Source of the DNA: Alteribacter populi | Lineage (GTDB): Bacteria > Bacillota > Bacilli > Bacillales > Salisediminibacteriaceae | Direction of reading: 5' to 3' | Assembly: GCF_002352765.1 (NCBI RefSeq) | Contig: NZ_KZ293963.1 | Location: 3,498,559 to 3,562,558, forward strand | Length of the DNA: 64,000 nucleotides | In this document: positions 1-8,121 of the stretch, piece by piece | Layout: every line of letters begins with the position of its first letter | How positions within the stretch are numbered: position 1 is the stretch's first letter | The notes under the pieces: generated by a model | Seen by the model: the letters and a program-made list of their open reading frames with translations, nothing else | Databases searched by the model: none | Told to the model about the DNA's origin: nothing | Position numbers and translations under genes: made by a program

Positions 1-922
1 AGCCACCTAATTCTTCAATTAAATAAAAGGGGCACCCGGCAACGCCAGCAAGCTCTGCTAATGGGTACAAGCCTCCTGCTATGCATACAAAATCAGCAGG
101 TATCTTTTCTTCGCTACCAGCAATAACCTCTCCATCAGAAGTAATCGTTGCGATTGTCACGCCTTCTACTTGATTCTCACCGTAGATTTCGATCACAGCT
201 TTTCTAAGTTGGATCGGGATATTCCACATTTTCACTCCTTTTTTAGGGTAGAAGGTGACGCCTAACTTCTTCATGAAATCATTTCTCATAAGCTTGCTAC
301 CGAGCTTAATGAATTCAGAGGGAGCCATGTGGGATACGGGAAGAAGGGAATTGAGTACTTTCTTTGGGTCTGTAGCGTCGCTTGTGATTTTATTCATTTT
401 AGGTAAAGTCATACAAGCCACTTCAACACCGGCCAGTTGAAGTTCCATAGCAATGGCTGCAGATAGTACATTTACTCCGATAATGACCCCTCGTTCTCCG
501 GGTTTGACTCGGTGAACGTTAGTCATGACTTGTGCAGCACCGACGGACATAACTCCAGGTAATGTCCATCCAGGGACAGGTACTGGAGATTCAGCTGCAC
601 CTGTGGCTAGTAATAAATGATTTGTATAAAACGTATTTTCTTCAGTATAAATTACCCATTCATGGTCAACTTTTTCTATATGATTTACTGGGGTATTCAG
701 CTTAACCTGTATACCTAAGTCTTTTGCCTGGTTATACAATCGAGTCGATTCATGTATACCATTCCACCACGATCCGTCGGGTTCCTCATACAGCTGTCCA
801 AGAAGTCTTCCTCCAGCCTTCATGAACTCATCTAGCACGAGAACATCTAGTCCCTTTTTTGCACAAGTAATCGCTGCTGATAATCCCGCAGGCCCGGCTC
901 CGATGATGACCACTTTACTCAT
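1..922 (-). CDS. FAD/NAD-binding subunit of a D-hydroxyproline-type dehydrogenase (partial)
   Basis: The reading frame opens with ATG at 922 and stays open to the window edge, giving 307 residues; the C-terminal part lies outside. The N-terminus carries a dinucleotide-binding motif (IIGAGPAGLSAA), and a central ATGAAE-type motif and a second nucleotide-binding stretch follow, as in the alpha subunits of HcnABC, opine oxidase and LhpBEF enzymes. These oxidise D-amino or imino acids together with a DadA-like catalytic subunit and [2Fe-2S] partners. It overlaps the ferredoxin-like gene by 8 bp, so the two are probably translationally coupled. The catalytic partner is probably the flavoprotein at 3467-4648. 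The substrate is inferred from context; the alpha-subunit family is clear. Confidence 0.82.
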   Translation of the reverse strand, partial: MSKVVIIGAGPAGLSAAITCAKKGLDVLVLDEFMKAGGRLLGQLYEEPDGSWWNGIHESTRLYNQAKDLGIQVKLNTPVNHIEKVDHEWVIYTEENTFYTNHLLLATGAAESPVPVPGWTLPGVMSVGAAQVMTNVHRVKPGERGVIIGVNVLSAAIAMELQLAGVEVACMTLPKMNKITSDATDPKKVLNSLLPVSHMAPSEFIKLGSKLMRNDFMKKLGVTFYPKKGVKMWNIPIQLRKAVIEIYGENQVEGVTIATITSDGEVIAGSEEKIPADFVCIAGGLYPLAELAGVAGCPFYLIEELGG

Positions 923-1253
923 CTTCACCCCTCCAATCTCTTACAGGTGTAGGGAGTTTTCCGATACTTTCTACGACCATTCCTTCCTCTATTGGTGTAA
1001 GGCATGCACGAACGGCTGGTTGTCCATTTACGGTTACTCTACATTCATAGCAGTGACCAATGTTGCAATATATTCCGCGAGGTGATCCGCTTTCCTCATG
1101 ATGGCGCAGGGTGCGAACACCGTTGGCTAAGAGTGCTGCGGCTAGTGGTTCGTTTCCGCACCCTTCATATACCTTGTTATTAAACGTAAACGAAACATCA
1201 TACTGATCATCTAGATTACCAAGTATAGGGTGTTCTAAGATTCGTCTATTCAT
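915..1253 (-). CDS. (2Fe-2S) ferredoxin-like subunit of the dehydrogenase
   Basis: This 112-residue protein has a plant-ferredoxin-like [2Fe-2S] pattern: C63, C68 and C71 in the IYCNIGHCYEC segment, then C84 in VRAC. Short proteins of this kind are the gamma subunits of HcnA/LhpE-type amino acid dehydrogenases and carry electrons from the flavin centres. The start at 1253 is preferred over an upstream ATG at 1277 because GGGGGCTGAG stands just before it. It overlaps the stop of the upstream BFD-like gene and the start of the downstream FAD subunit by 8 bp each, so three genes are tightly coupled. It is probably cytoplasmic or peripheral on the membrane. Confidence 0.82.
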   Translation of the reverse strand: MNRRILEHPILGNLDDQYDVSFTFNNKVYEGCGNEPLAAALLANGVRTLRHHEESGSPRGIYCNIGHCYECRVTVNGQPAVRACLTPIEEGMVVESIGKLPTPVRDWRGEDE

Positions 1254-1515
1254 TAGTCTCAGCCCCCAAATTCCCAAAGCTGATTGGACGAACCGGTGGT
1301 TGATACTTTAATGTTCTACGAAGATTCTCGCCAACTAAATCCGCAGTTATATTGTCTACCATCATTCTGCACGTTCTTCCACCGCAATATCCCATACCCG
1401 CCCTGGTGCGAAGTTTTAATTCTCTCGCAGTGCAATTGTACTTAGTAGCTGTTTCAACTATTTCGTTGTATGTTACTTCTTCACATCTGCAAATTACCAT
1501 GTCCATTTCTGTCAA
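1246..1515 (-). CDS. BFD-like [2Fe-2S] protein
   Basis: Eighty-nine residues with the C-x-C...C-x4-C pattern (C9, C11, C44, C49) of the BFD-like [2Fe-2S] domain. In many amino-acid dehydrogenases of this class the domain is fused to the C-terminus of the FAD/NAD subunit; here it is a free-standing gene placed first in the minus-strand operon. A GTG at 1524 opens the longest frame but touches the AGAAGGAG site directly; the TTG at 1515 has a proper spacing of about eight bases, and an ATG at 1506 is a further option. A sigma-54 promoter lies 40-55 bp upstream. Confidence 0.78.
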   Translation of the reverse strand: MTEMDMVICRCEEVTYNEIVETATKYNCTARELKLRTRAGMGYCGGRTCRMMVDNITADLVGENLRRTLKYQPPVRPISFGNLGAETNE

Positions 1516-1553
1516 TTGGATCACTCCTTCTAGCGTCTGTATCCTAATTAATA

Positions 1554-1570
1554 TGCAAGAAAGGTGCCAA
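1554..1570 (-). promoter_or_regulatory. Sigma-54 (-24/-12) promoter of the minus-strand dehydrogenase genes
   Basis: On the minus strand the sequence is TTGGCACCTTTCTTGCA. The GG and GC pairs are separated by exactly ten bases, matching the SigL consensus. The predicted transcription start is near 1543. It lies in the short gap between the end of the sigma-54 activator gene and the BFD-like gene, so these genes can be switched on independently of transcription through the regulator. Confidence 0.85.
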
Positions 1571-1580
1571 ACCTATGGAA

Positions 1581-3305
1581 CTAAACGTTTATCCCTAATT
1601 TTTTTAATCTGTTGTAGAGAGTAACTCTAGTAATCTGTAAATTTTTTGCGCAGGATAACTTATTCCCGTTTACTTTTTTTAATTCTTTGAGAATGATTTC
1701 TTTTTCGACTTCTTGGAGTCTCTCACTTAAAGAACGTTGCTCATGTTCAGTGAATGCTGTGATATTTCTGTTATGTTTTTTTGATACATCGGTTTCAAAT
1801 GGCAGATCATCTGCTTTTATTTCACCATCTTCTGAAAATACAACGAGTCTTTCTACAACATTTTTAAGTTCTCTGATGTTTCCTGGCCAATGATGCTGAA
1901 GGAGTGACTGCATCACGTTTTGTGATATTCCGTGAATGGGGCGGTTGTACTTAATGGATATTTCGTGTAAGAAATAATGTGTTAATTCAATAATATCTTC
2001 AGGACGTTTTCTTAATGGTGGTATTTCTATACTTACGACATTTAAACGATAATAGAGGTCTTCTCTGAATTTCCCTTCTTTAATAAGCTCATTTAGGTCG
2101 CGGTTTGTTGCTGCGACGACTCTGAAATCTACTTCCACTTCTTGTGTTCCACCTACAGGATAAAACTTTTTTTCTTGTAGTAATCTCAGAATTTTTACCT
2201 GCATTTCCAATGGCATTTCCCCAATTTCATCTAAAAACAATGTCCCTTCTTTTGCTAGCTCAACTTTCCCTTTCTTTCCTTTTTGATGAGCACCTGAAAA
2301 AGCACCTTTTTCATATCCGAAAATTTCACTTTCAAAAAGCGTAGAAGGTATGGCGCCACAATTGATTGCTACAAAGGGGGATTTTTCACCTTCACGAATA
2401 TTGTGTGTTGCTTTTGCAAAGAGCTCTTTTCCGACCCCGCTTTCCCCGTATATCAATATATTTGTATCTGTGGATGCGGCTTTTTTAATTTTGTTAACGG
2501 TTTGTTTTAATTGCGAACTGTTGCCCCTAATGTTGAGGAATGGGTCCTCGGTAGGCATTAATTTAATGACTTCTTTTTCTAAGTTGAATAGTTTTTGGGA
2601 GGCATTGTATAACTCTTTATTCAGTCTGATCTGACTTGTTATATCTGATTCGGATACAACCGCCCCAACTATTTCTTTATTTAGGTAAACGGGATTCGAA
2701 TTGATTAATACAACTTGATTCTCCCTAGCTTTATGTTGATTGTGATGAACAGATATTCCGTTTTTAAGTGTATTCAGTATTTCCAGTCGTTCAGAGCTGA
2801 AGAAGTTTGTAATCGGTTTTCCGATGATTTCTTCTTGTTTGAATGAAAAGATTTGCTCTGCTCCCTTCGTCCAAGCCACGACATTTTGATCACTGTCAAT
2901 AACAGTGCAAGATTCATCAATAGTGCTAAGAATTGTAGAAATATAGGCTTGCAAGTGCTGGTAGGCATTGAACAGTTTTTTACACAACTGCTGAGCATTT
3001 ACATAACCGAGAACTTCTTTTTGGTCACTCATGAAGGCAAGGTGGTCGTGCTTATTTAGTTTGTCGATAACGCTGGCAATATCTTCGTTTATCGTTATTT
3101 CTCCGCAAGGACGGTAGTTGAGTTTATTCGTTTGTTCCATCACGTCAACATAGTAGGTTTGATTGTTGTCTATGAGAAAAACTTGTTTAGCGTTTTCGGT
3201 ATTTATCATTGTGTTTACTTCATATTTGGTCACTTGATCTTGGTGTAATGTGATGCATTGTTTATTGATGATGCTTTCAATATTCGGAAGAAAAGAAGAA
3301 AACAT
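1581..3305 (-). CDS. Sigma-54-dependent transcriptional activator of the hydroxyproline genes
   Basis: A 574-residue enhancer-binding protein. Residues 1-115 form a sensory region with a CBS-like look (about 65-110); a PAS domain spans about 118-225; the AAA+ domain has Walker A GESGVGKE at 287-294, the sigma-54 contact loop as GAFSGA at 334-339 and Walker B TLFLDE at 355-360; a Fis-type helix-turn-helix ends the protein. The start at 3305 follows AAAGGAGATG; a longer frame from a TTG at 3380 lacks a good site. The gene stands between two sigma-54 promoters at 1554-1570 and 3412-3429, which strongly suggests it controls both arms of the regulon. GAFSGA instead of GAFTGA is a known conservative variant. 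The inducer is inferred, not seen. Confidence 0.9.
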   Translation of the reverse strand: MFSSFLPNIESIINKQCITLHQDQVTKYEVNTMINTENAKQVFLIDNNQTYYVDVMEQTNKLNYRPCGEITINEDIASVIDKLNKHDHLAFMSDQKEVLGYVNAQQLCKKLFNAYQHLQAYISTILSTIDESCTVIDSDQNVVAWTKGAEQIFSFKQEEIIGKPITNFFSSERLEILNTLKNGISVHHNQHKARENQVVLINSNPVYLNKEIVGAVVSESDITSQIRLNKELYNASQKLFNLEKEVIKLMPTEDPFLNIRGNSSQLKQTVNKIKKAASTDTNILIYGESGVGKELFAKATHNIREGEKSPFVAINCGAIPSTLFESEIFGYEKGAFSGAHQKGKKGKVELAKEGTLFLDEIGEMPLEMQVKILRLLQEKKFYPVGGTQEVEVDFRVVAATNRDLNELIKEGKFREDLYYRLNVVSIEIPPLRKRPEDIIELTHYFLHEISIKYNRPIHGISQNVMQSLLQHHWPGNIRELKNVVERLVVFSEDGEIKADDLPFETDVSKKHNRNITAFTEHEQRSLSERLQEVEKEIILKELKKVNGNKLSCAKNLQITRVTLYNRLKKLGINV

Positions 3306-3374
3306 TAGCTCATCTCCTTTTGATGTATAAGAAAATTTACACTTTAAAATTATTTTTACATGTATGCTTTTAAA

Positions 3375-3393
3375 ATTCAATTATATTTTGAAT
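3375..3393. promoter_or_regulatory. Inverted repeat, possible activator site
   Basis: ATTCAA and TTGAAT are separated by seven bases, centred about 30 bp upstream of the -24 element at 3412. It may be a binding site for the divergently encoded activator, although enhancer sites are usually placed further upstream. The whole stretch is very AT-rich, so chance is possible. Confidence 0.35.
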
Positions 3394-3411
3394 GGTGTGA
3401 ATATTTTGTTC

Positions 3412-3429
3412 TTGGCATGAAAGTTGCAT
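3412..3429 (+). promoter_or_regulatory. Sigma-54 (-24/-12) promoter of the plus-strand hydroxyproline operon
   Basis: TTGGCATGAAAGTTGCAT matches the SigL consensus, with GG and GC ten bases apart. The predicted start point near 3438 leaves a leader of about 30 nt before the ATG at 3467. With the promoter at 1554-1570 it gives both arms of the cluster the same type of control. Confidence 0.88.
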
Positions 3430-3466
3430 TAATAATTGAATAACACGACGGAGAAAGGAGGATTTT

Positions 3467-4648
3467 ATGGAAAAAACGATTCATCGAGATGTAGTCGTCA
3501 TTGGTGGAGGTATTATCGGAGCGGCGATTGCTTACTATTGTTCAAAAGCGGGATTGGATACGACGGTTTTAGAAAAAAAGGAATTGGCTAGTGGTACCTC
3601 TTCTAGATGTGATGGGAATATTCTCGCTATTGACAAGGATCCTGGTTTCGATAGTCAAATGTCCTTAAAAAGTCAGCAGTTAGTCCATAAATTATCGAAG
3701 GAGCTTGAACTTTCATTTGAATATCGCAATCCAGGAAGCATTCTCGTTTGTGAAAACGACGCTGAAATGGAAGCAGCACGAAAGTGGGTACACAAGCAAC
3801 AGGAAGCTGGACTCGAATTCAACATGCTAGACCGAGAAGACTTGCGGAATGAATCTAAGTATTTTGCAGAAGATCTTTACGGTGGCCTGGAATGTCAAAC
3901 AGATTCTACAGTCAACCCCTATATGCTAACGTATTCGATGTTTTACAGCGCCCAAAAACATGGTGCGAAGCTACATACTCATACGGAAGTTAAACATGTT
4001 GCTAAAAATGCAGCAAAGCAATTTGTCATTGAAACAAATAACGGCGTGTTTACAGCTAACAAAGTGATTAATGCATGTGGTGTGTGGGCTCCGTTTATTG
4101 GAAAAATGCTTGATGTTGATATCCCGATTAAGCCGAGAAAGGGACAATTAATTGTCGCTTCAAGGCAACAGCCGGTTGGTCTTAGGAAAGTAATGGAATT
4201 CGGTTATTTGATTTCGAAGTTCGGCGGTGAGCGAACCGTCGATTCATTAACAGAAAAATATGGTGCTGCTTTAGTTTTTGAGCCTACTGAAAGCCAGAAC
4301 TTTTTAATTGGTAGCAGCAGAGAGTTCAATGGCTTTGATCTTAAAGTGAATCACGAAGTTACAAAAATCATCGCGAAAAGAGCAGTGAGGTTCTATCCTA
4401 AAATAGCCGATATGACTGTGATTAGAACGTATGCGGGTTTACGACCGTGGACGAAAGATCATCTTCCTATCGTGTCCCATGTTGATGAAGTACCGGGATT
4501 TTATGTAGCGGCTGGTCATGAGGGGGATGGGATCAGCTTAGCAGCGATTACCGGAAAAGTCATTGAAGAAATGATTACCGGAAAAGAGACGTCTATACCA
4601 ACCGAACCGTTACGCTATGATCGATTTAAAGAGAGGGTGACGAGTTAA
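3467..4648 (+). CDS. DadA-like FAD oxidoreductase, catalytic subunit of D-hydroxyproline dehydrogenase
   Basis: A 393-residue flavoprotein of the glycine oxidase/DadA family. The N-terminal Rossmann motif VVVIGGGIIGAAIA binds FAD, and the C-terminal TYAGLRPWTKDHLPI and AAGHEGDGI stretches are typical of HcnC, SoxB and DadA. In context it would oxidise cis-4-hydroxy-D-proline to 1-pyrroline-4-hydroxy-2-carboxylate, passing electrons to the FAD/NAD and [2Fe-2S] subunits encoded at 1-1515 on the other strand. A strong AAAGGAGG site lies eight bases before the ATG. It is the first gene of the sigma-54-driven operon. A different D-amino acid substrate such as D-proline cannot be excluded. Confidence 0.85.
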   Translation: MEKTIHRDVVVIGGGIIGAAIAYYCSKAGLDTTVLEKKELASGTSSRCDGNILAIDKDPGFDSQMSLKSQQLVHKLSKELELSFEYRNPGSILVCENDAEMEAARKWVHKQQEAGLEFNMLDREDLRNESKYFAEDLYGGLECQTDSTVNPYMLTYSMFYSAQKHGAKLHTHTEVKHVAKNAAKQFVIETNNGVFTANKVINACGVWAPFIGKMLDVDIPIKPRKGQLIVASRQQPVGLRKVMEFGYLISKFGGERTVDSLTEKYGAALVFEPTESQNFLIGSSREFNGFDLKVNHEVTKIIAKRAVRFYPKIADMTVIRTYAGLRPWTKDHLPIVSHVDEVPGFYVAAGHEGDGISLAAITGKVIEEMITGKETSIPTEPLRYDRFKERVTS

Positions 4649-5671
4649 GTGAATTTTCAGCGTTTATTTTCAACGATCGATACACATACAGGAGGTAACC
4701 CTACGAGAACGGTCATTAGTGGTCTTCCCCCTTTAAAAGGGAATACGATGTCTGAAAAAATGCTTTATATGAAGAACAATTATGACTGGATCCGAAAGTT
4801 TTTAATGAATGAGCCTAGAGGTCATGAAGTGATGTCTGGTGCTTTACTCGTGGATCCGTGTCATCCAGCAGCTGATATTGGGGTGATTTTTATTGAAACA
4901 GGAGGTTATTTGCCGATGTGTGGTCATGATACGATCGGATGCTGTACGGCTCTTGTAGAAGCAGGGTTAATTGAAAGCACTGAACCTTACACGACGATTC
5001 AGTTGGATACACCAGCAGGTTTAGTAAAAGTAAAAATTAAGGTTGTAAATGGAGTGGCAAAAGAAGTGACGTTTGCAAATGTGCCTTCATTTTTGCTGAA
5101 ATCCATTGAAATCGATGTAGAAAGTGTCGGTCATGTGAAATGTGATATTGCCTATGGAGGCAATTTTTACGGAATTATTGATGCACGTGACCTTGGAATA
5201 GAGTTAAACACGCAGAATGCTTCACTCATTGTTGAACAGGCTATCGCGATACGTAATGCAATTAACGAAGCGGAGGTTGTCGTTCATCCTGAGCATCCGT
5301 TTATTAAAGGTCTTACACATATTGAATTTTTTACTGATCCCGTTCATCCAGATGCCGATGTTAAAAATACAGTCGTCGTTCCTCCTGGTGGAATTGACCG
5401 TTCACCCTGTGGAACGGGAACCTCTGCAAAGCTAGCTACGATGTTCAGTAAAAATGAAATAGAAAAAGATGAACGGTTTGTCCATGAGAGTATAGTAGGT
5501 ACGCTTTTTAAAGCTAGAATCACAGAAGTTTCTAGCATTAAGGACTATGATGCCGTTGTAACCGAAGTGACAGGTTCGGCTTGGGTTATGGGAATGCACC
5601 GTTTTTTCTATAACGAAAAAGATCCGTTAAGGGAAGGGTTTTTGCTTATTCCTCCAATGGAAGATCACTAG
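4649..5671 (+). CDS. Proline racemase family: 4-hydroxyproline 2-epimerase
   Basis: A 340-residue proline racemase-family enzyme with both catalytic cysteines: C91 in MCGHDTIG and C254 in DRSPCGTGT. The family signatures DTHTGG (11-16) and NEPRGH (54-59) are intact. Two cysteines indicate a racemase or epimerase, not the Thr-type 3-hydroxyproline dehydratase. It probably interconverts trans-4-hydroxy-L-proline and cis-4-hydroxy-D-proline, the first catabolic step. The GTG start abuts the stop codon of the dehydrogenase gene, so translation is probably coupled. Proline racemase activity is the alternative. Confidence 0.87.
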   Translation: MNFQRLFSTIDTHTGGNPTRTVISGLPPLKGNTMSEKMLYMKNNYDWIRKFLMNEPRGHEVMSGALLVDPCHPAADIGVIFIETGGYLPMCGHDTIGCCTALVEAGLIESTEPYTTIQLDTPAGLVKVKIKVVNGVAKEVTFANVPSFLLKSIEIDVESVGHVKCDIAYGGNFYGIIDARDLGIELNTQNASLIVEQAIAIRNAINEAEVVVHPEHPFIKGLTHIEFFTDPVHPDADVKNTVVVPPGGIDRSPCGTGTSAKLATMFSKNEIEKDERFVHESIVGTLFKARITEVSSIKDYDAVVTEVTGSAWVMGMHRFFYNEKDPLREGFLLIPPMEDH

Positions 5672-5688
5672 AAAAAGAAGGTGATGAG

Positions 5689-6597
5689 ATGCAGGTTAAA
5701 AAAATATTTTCAACGATTGATACACACGTATTAGGTGAGGTGTTCAGAATCATAATCGAATCACCTATAGCGTTAACCGAAATAAATCAGTCCTTCCTTG
5801 AAGAGAAGTATAAGCGTGAGGTGGAGTGGCTACTAAACGAGCCGAGGGGGCATCGAGGTATGAATGGGTGCTTTGTCCTTCCTTCCAAAGTGGCTGATTA
5901 TGCTTTAATGTTTGTTAACCACGACAGTGACGTTCAATTTAAATATAGCGGGTTCGTTGCCTCTATTACAGCTTTACTGGAAACAGGTAACTTGGCCAAA
6001 AAAGAAGATGATTTCTATGATATTGAAACAGTCAATGGCGTGTTTACGGTTTATGCAAAATATGAAAATCAGGTGGTGAGTAGGGTCCGTTTTGAAAATA
6101 AGGCGTGCAAAGTTGTTGAGTCTACCAACGAATTCGACATGGTAGAAGTCGACGGCTCACGAAAATACTTGATTTACGAGCTTCCTGAGTCGATAGCCAG
6201 CATTCATATGGAAAGCTTATCAACTATCATGCGATGGGGAAAGCAAACGAGAGAAAAAACTAGGAGGGGACAAGCCATATTTGATGGCATAACCTTGGTC
6301 GATTCTATGGACTCGGTGGACGGTAATATTCAGTCGGTGACGTTTGGAAACGATGGATACATCCTACGCTCCCCAGGGGTAGATAGCACTGTTGCCATAT
6401 TTGCTGCTCTACTGAATAGATCAGGTCAATCTGTCCAGCTTACAAATCAAAGTATTTATGGAAGCAAGTTGACGGTTCAATTGGTTCCTGGTACTAGAGA
6501 TCAATTTTACATCGAAACGCAAGGATTTATAACGGGAATGCATCAGTTTATTTATGATCAGGAAGACCATTTGGAAAATGGGTTTTTACTAAAGTAG
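5689..6597 (+). CDS. Degenerate proline racemase-family protein without catalytic cysteines
   Basis: A 302-residue paralogue of the preceding epimerase. It keeps the N-terminal STIDTH, the NEPRGH motif (50-55) and the fold-level spacing, including a GMHQFIYDQ-type C-terminus. Both catalytic positions are changed: the MCGHDTIG motif is KYSGFVAS, with Ser at 87, and the RSPCGTGT motif is RSPGVDST, with Gly at 230. The frame is intact with a good ribosome-binding site (AAGGTGATG), so it is not an obvious pseudogene. It may be a non-catalytic partner of the epimerase, a substrate-binding protein, or an enzyme with different chemistry. The family is clear; the function is unknown. Confidence 0.8.
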   Translation: MQVKKIFSTIDTHVLGEVFRIIIESPIALTEINQSFLEEKYKREVEWLLNEPRGHRGMNGCFVLPSKVADYALMFVNHDSDVQFKYSGFVASITALLETGNLAKKEDDFYDIETVNGVFTVYAKYENQVVSRVRFENKACKVVESTNEFDMVEVDGSRKYLIYELPESIASIHMESLSTIMRWGKQTREKTRRGQAIFDGITLVDSMDSVDGNIQSVTFGNDGYILRSPGVDSTVAIFAALLNRSGQSVQLTNQSIYGSKLTVQLVPGTRDQFYIETQGFITGMHQFIYDQEDHLENGFLLK

Positions 6598-6669
6598 AGA
6601 AAAGAGTTTTTAATGTAGAGATGATATCTTTCATTATTTGAAAAACCGTTTAAAAAAGGAGAGTGAAGA

Positions 6670-8097
6670 ATGAGTGCTGATAAAAGATTACCTACATTAG
6701 CAGAAGTGTTATTTGTCTTAATCACTTTTGTTTTAATCATGTTCTTGTTTGTCATTCAGTTTGGTTTGCCAATTCAACTTGCCTTGTTAACCACTTGGTT
6801 TATGATCATGATCGTAGGAATGAGAATAGGTCATAGCTACAAAGAAATGCAGCAAGGGATAATAAAAGGGATAAATGATGGAATGGAAGCTGTTCTTATA
6901 CTAATAGCTGTGGGTGCATTAATTGGGACATGGATTGCTGGTGGTATTGTTCCTAGTATCATTTATTACGGGCTTTCCATTATTAATCCAAACATATTCT
7001 TATTAGCTGCATTCGTCATTTGTGCGATTACATCTTTAGCGACAGGAACATCCTTTGGTTCGGCAGGGACTGCGGGTATTGCCATGATGGGTATTGGAGC
7101 GAGTTTCGGATTTCCCATCGCATTAGTTGCAGGTGCTGTAATATCCGGGTGTTATGTCGGTGATAAACTCTCTCCACTTTCTGATACGACAGTAATGACA
7201 GCTTCTTTATCAAAAGTCAATGTCATTGAACATATCAAATCCATGCTTTATGTCAGTGCACCGGCTTTTCTTATAGCAGGAGCTTTATTTCTAACGACTG
7301 GATTGTTTTTTCATGATAGTAGTGGGACGTTAAGTCAAGCAGAAACAACGATGGCTTCACTAAATGAGTACTTTACGATTAGCTGGTACATGATTGTGCC
7401 TGCTGCGATCGTCATCACTTTACTCGCCATGAAAAAACCTTCCATACCAGTGATTTTGTTCGGTGCACTATTAGGTACTGTGTGGGCATTCTTATTTCAA
7501 AATGTTTCCCTCTTTGATGCGGTTAATAGTTTATATGCTGGTAACTCAATCGATTCAGGTGTTGCGTTTATTGATAATCTATTAAACCGTGGCGGCATTG
7601 TCTTCATGCTTGAAGTGATCGTACTCATTTTGTTTGCTTTAGGTGTTGGCGGGTTAATGGAACAAACCGGCATCTTACGAGCGATTTGCATCAAAATGCT
7701 GACATGGGCAGATAACGCTGGCAAAACGACGTTATCTACTTTACTTTCTGGCTTCTTTGGTAACTTTTTTGGAGGGGCTGCTTATGTTTCGATCATTACC
7801 GCTAGTAAAATTACCGAAGAAAACTATGATCGCTTGAAAATTGACCGAAGAATACTTTCAAGAAATACAGAAGCAGGAGGAACGGTGACAACCCCGATGG
7901 TTCCGTGGTCTGATGGTGGTGTATTTATGGCTGCAACACTAGGCGTATCTACGCTGGCCTACCTGCCATTTTTATGGTTTAACCTTTTGATTGTAGTTAT
8001 GTCGATTTTATATGGATTTACGAACAAATTTATTTGGTACACGAACGCTAACGAAGTAGATGGTGAGACATCAGGAGTCAAAGAGAATGTCAATTAA
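6670..8097 (+). CDS. NhaC-family sodium-coupled transporter, probable hydroxyproline carrier
   Basis: A 475-residue membrane protein with about twelve hydrophobic segments and NhaC-family signatures, including SLATGTSFGSAGTAGIAMMG (about 116-135) and GDKLSPLSDTTVM (about 164-176). NhaC proteins include Na+/H+ antiporters and substrate exchangers such as the malate/lactate carrier MleN. Its place in the middle of a catabolic operon, with AAAGGAGAG before its ATG, makes uptake of hydroxyproline or a related amino acid more likely than pH homeostasis. The transporter family is well supported; the substrate is inferred from position. Confidence 0.82.
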   Translation: MSADKRLPTLAEVLFVLITFVLIMFLFVIQFGLPIQLALLTTWFMIMIVGMRIGHSYKEMQQGIIKGINDGMEAVLILIAVGALIGTWIAGGIVPSIIYYGLSIINPNIFLLAAFVICAITSLATGTSFGSAGTAGIAMMGIGASFGFPIALVAGAVISGCYVGDKLSPLSDTTVMTASLSKVNVIEHIKSMLYVSAPAFLIAGALFLTTGLFFHDSSGTLSQAETTMASLNEYFTISWYMIVPAAIVITLLAMKKPSIPVILFGALLGTVWAFLFQNVSLFDAVNSLYAGNSIDSGVAFIDNLLNRGGIVFMLEVIVLILFALGVGGLMEQTGILRAICIKMLTWADNAGKTTLSTLLSGFFGNFFGGAAYVSIITASKITEENYDRLKIDRRILSRNTEAGGTVTTPMVPWSDGGVFMAATLGVSTLAYLPFLWFNLLIVVMSILYGFTNKFIWYTNANEVDGETSGVKENVN

Positions 8098-8121
8098 AAC
8101 AAAAATAGGGAGGATATTTTA

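Noticed and set aside
3305..3380. N-terminal extension of the sigma-54 activator from a TTG at 3380
   Set aside because: It would run through the promoter region's inverted repeat and has no ribosome-binding site, whereas the ATG at 3305 has AAAGGAGATG directly upstream.
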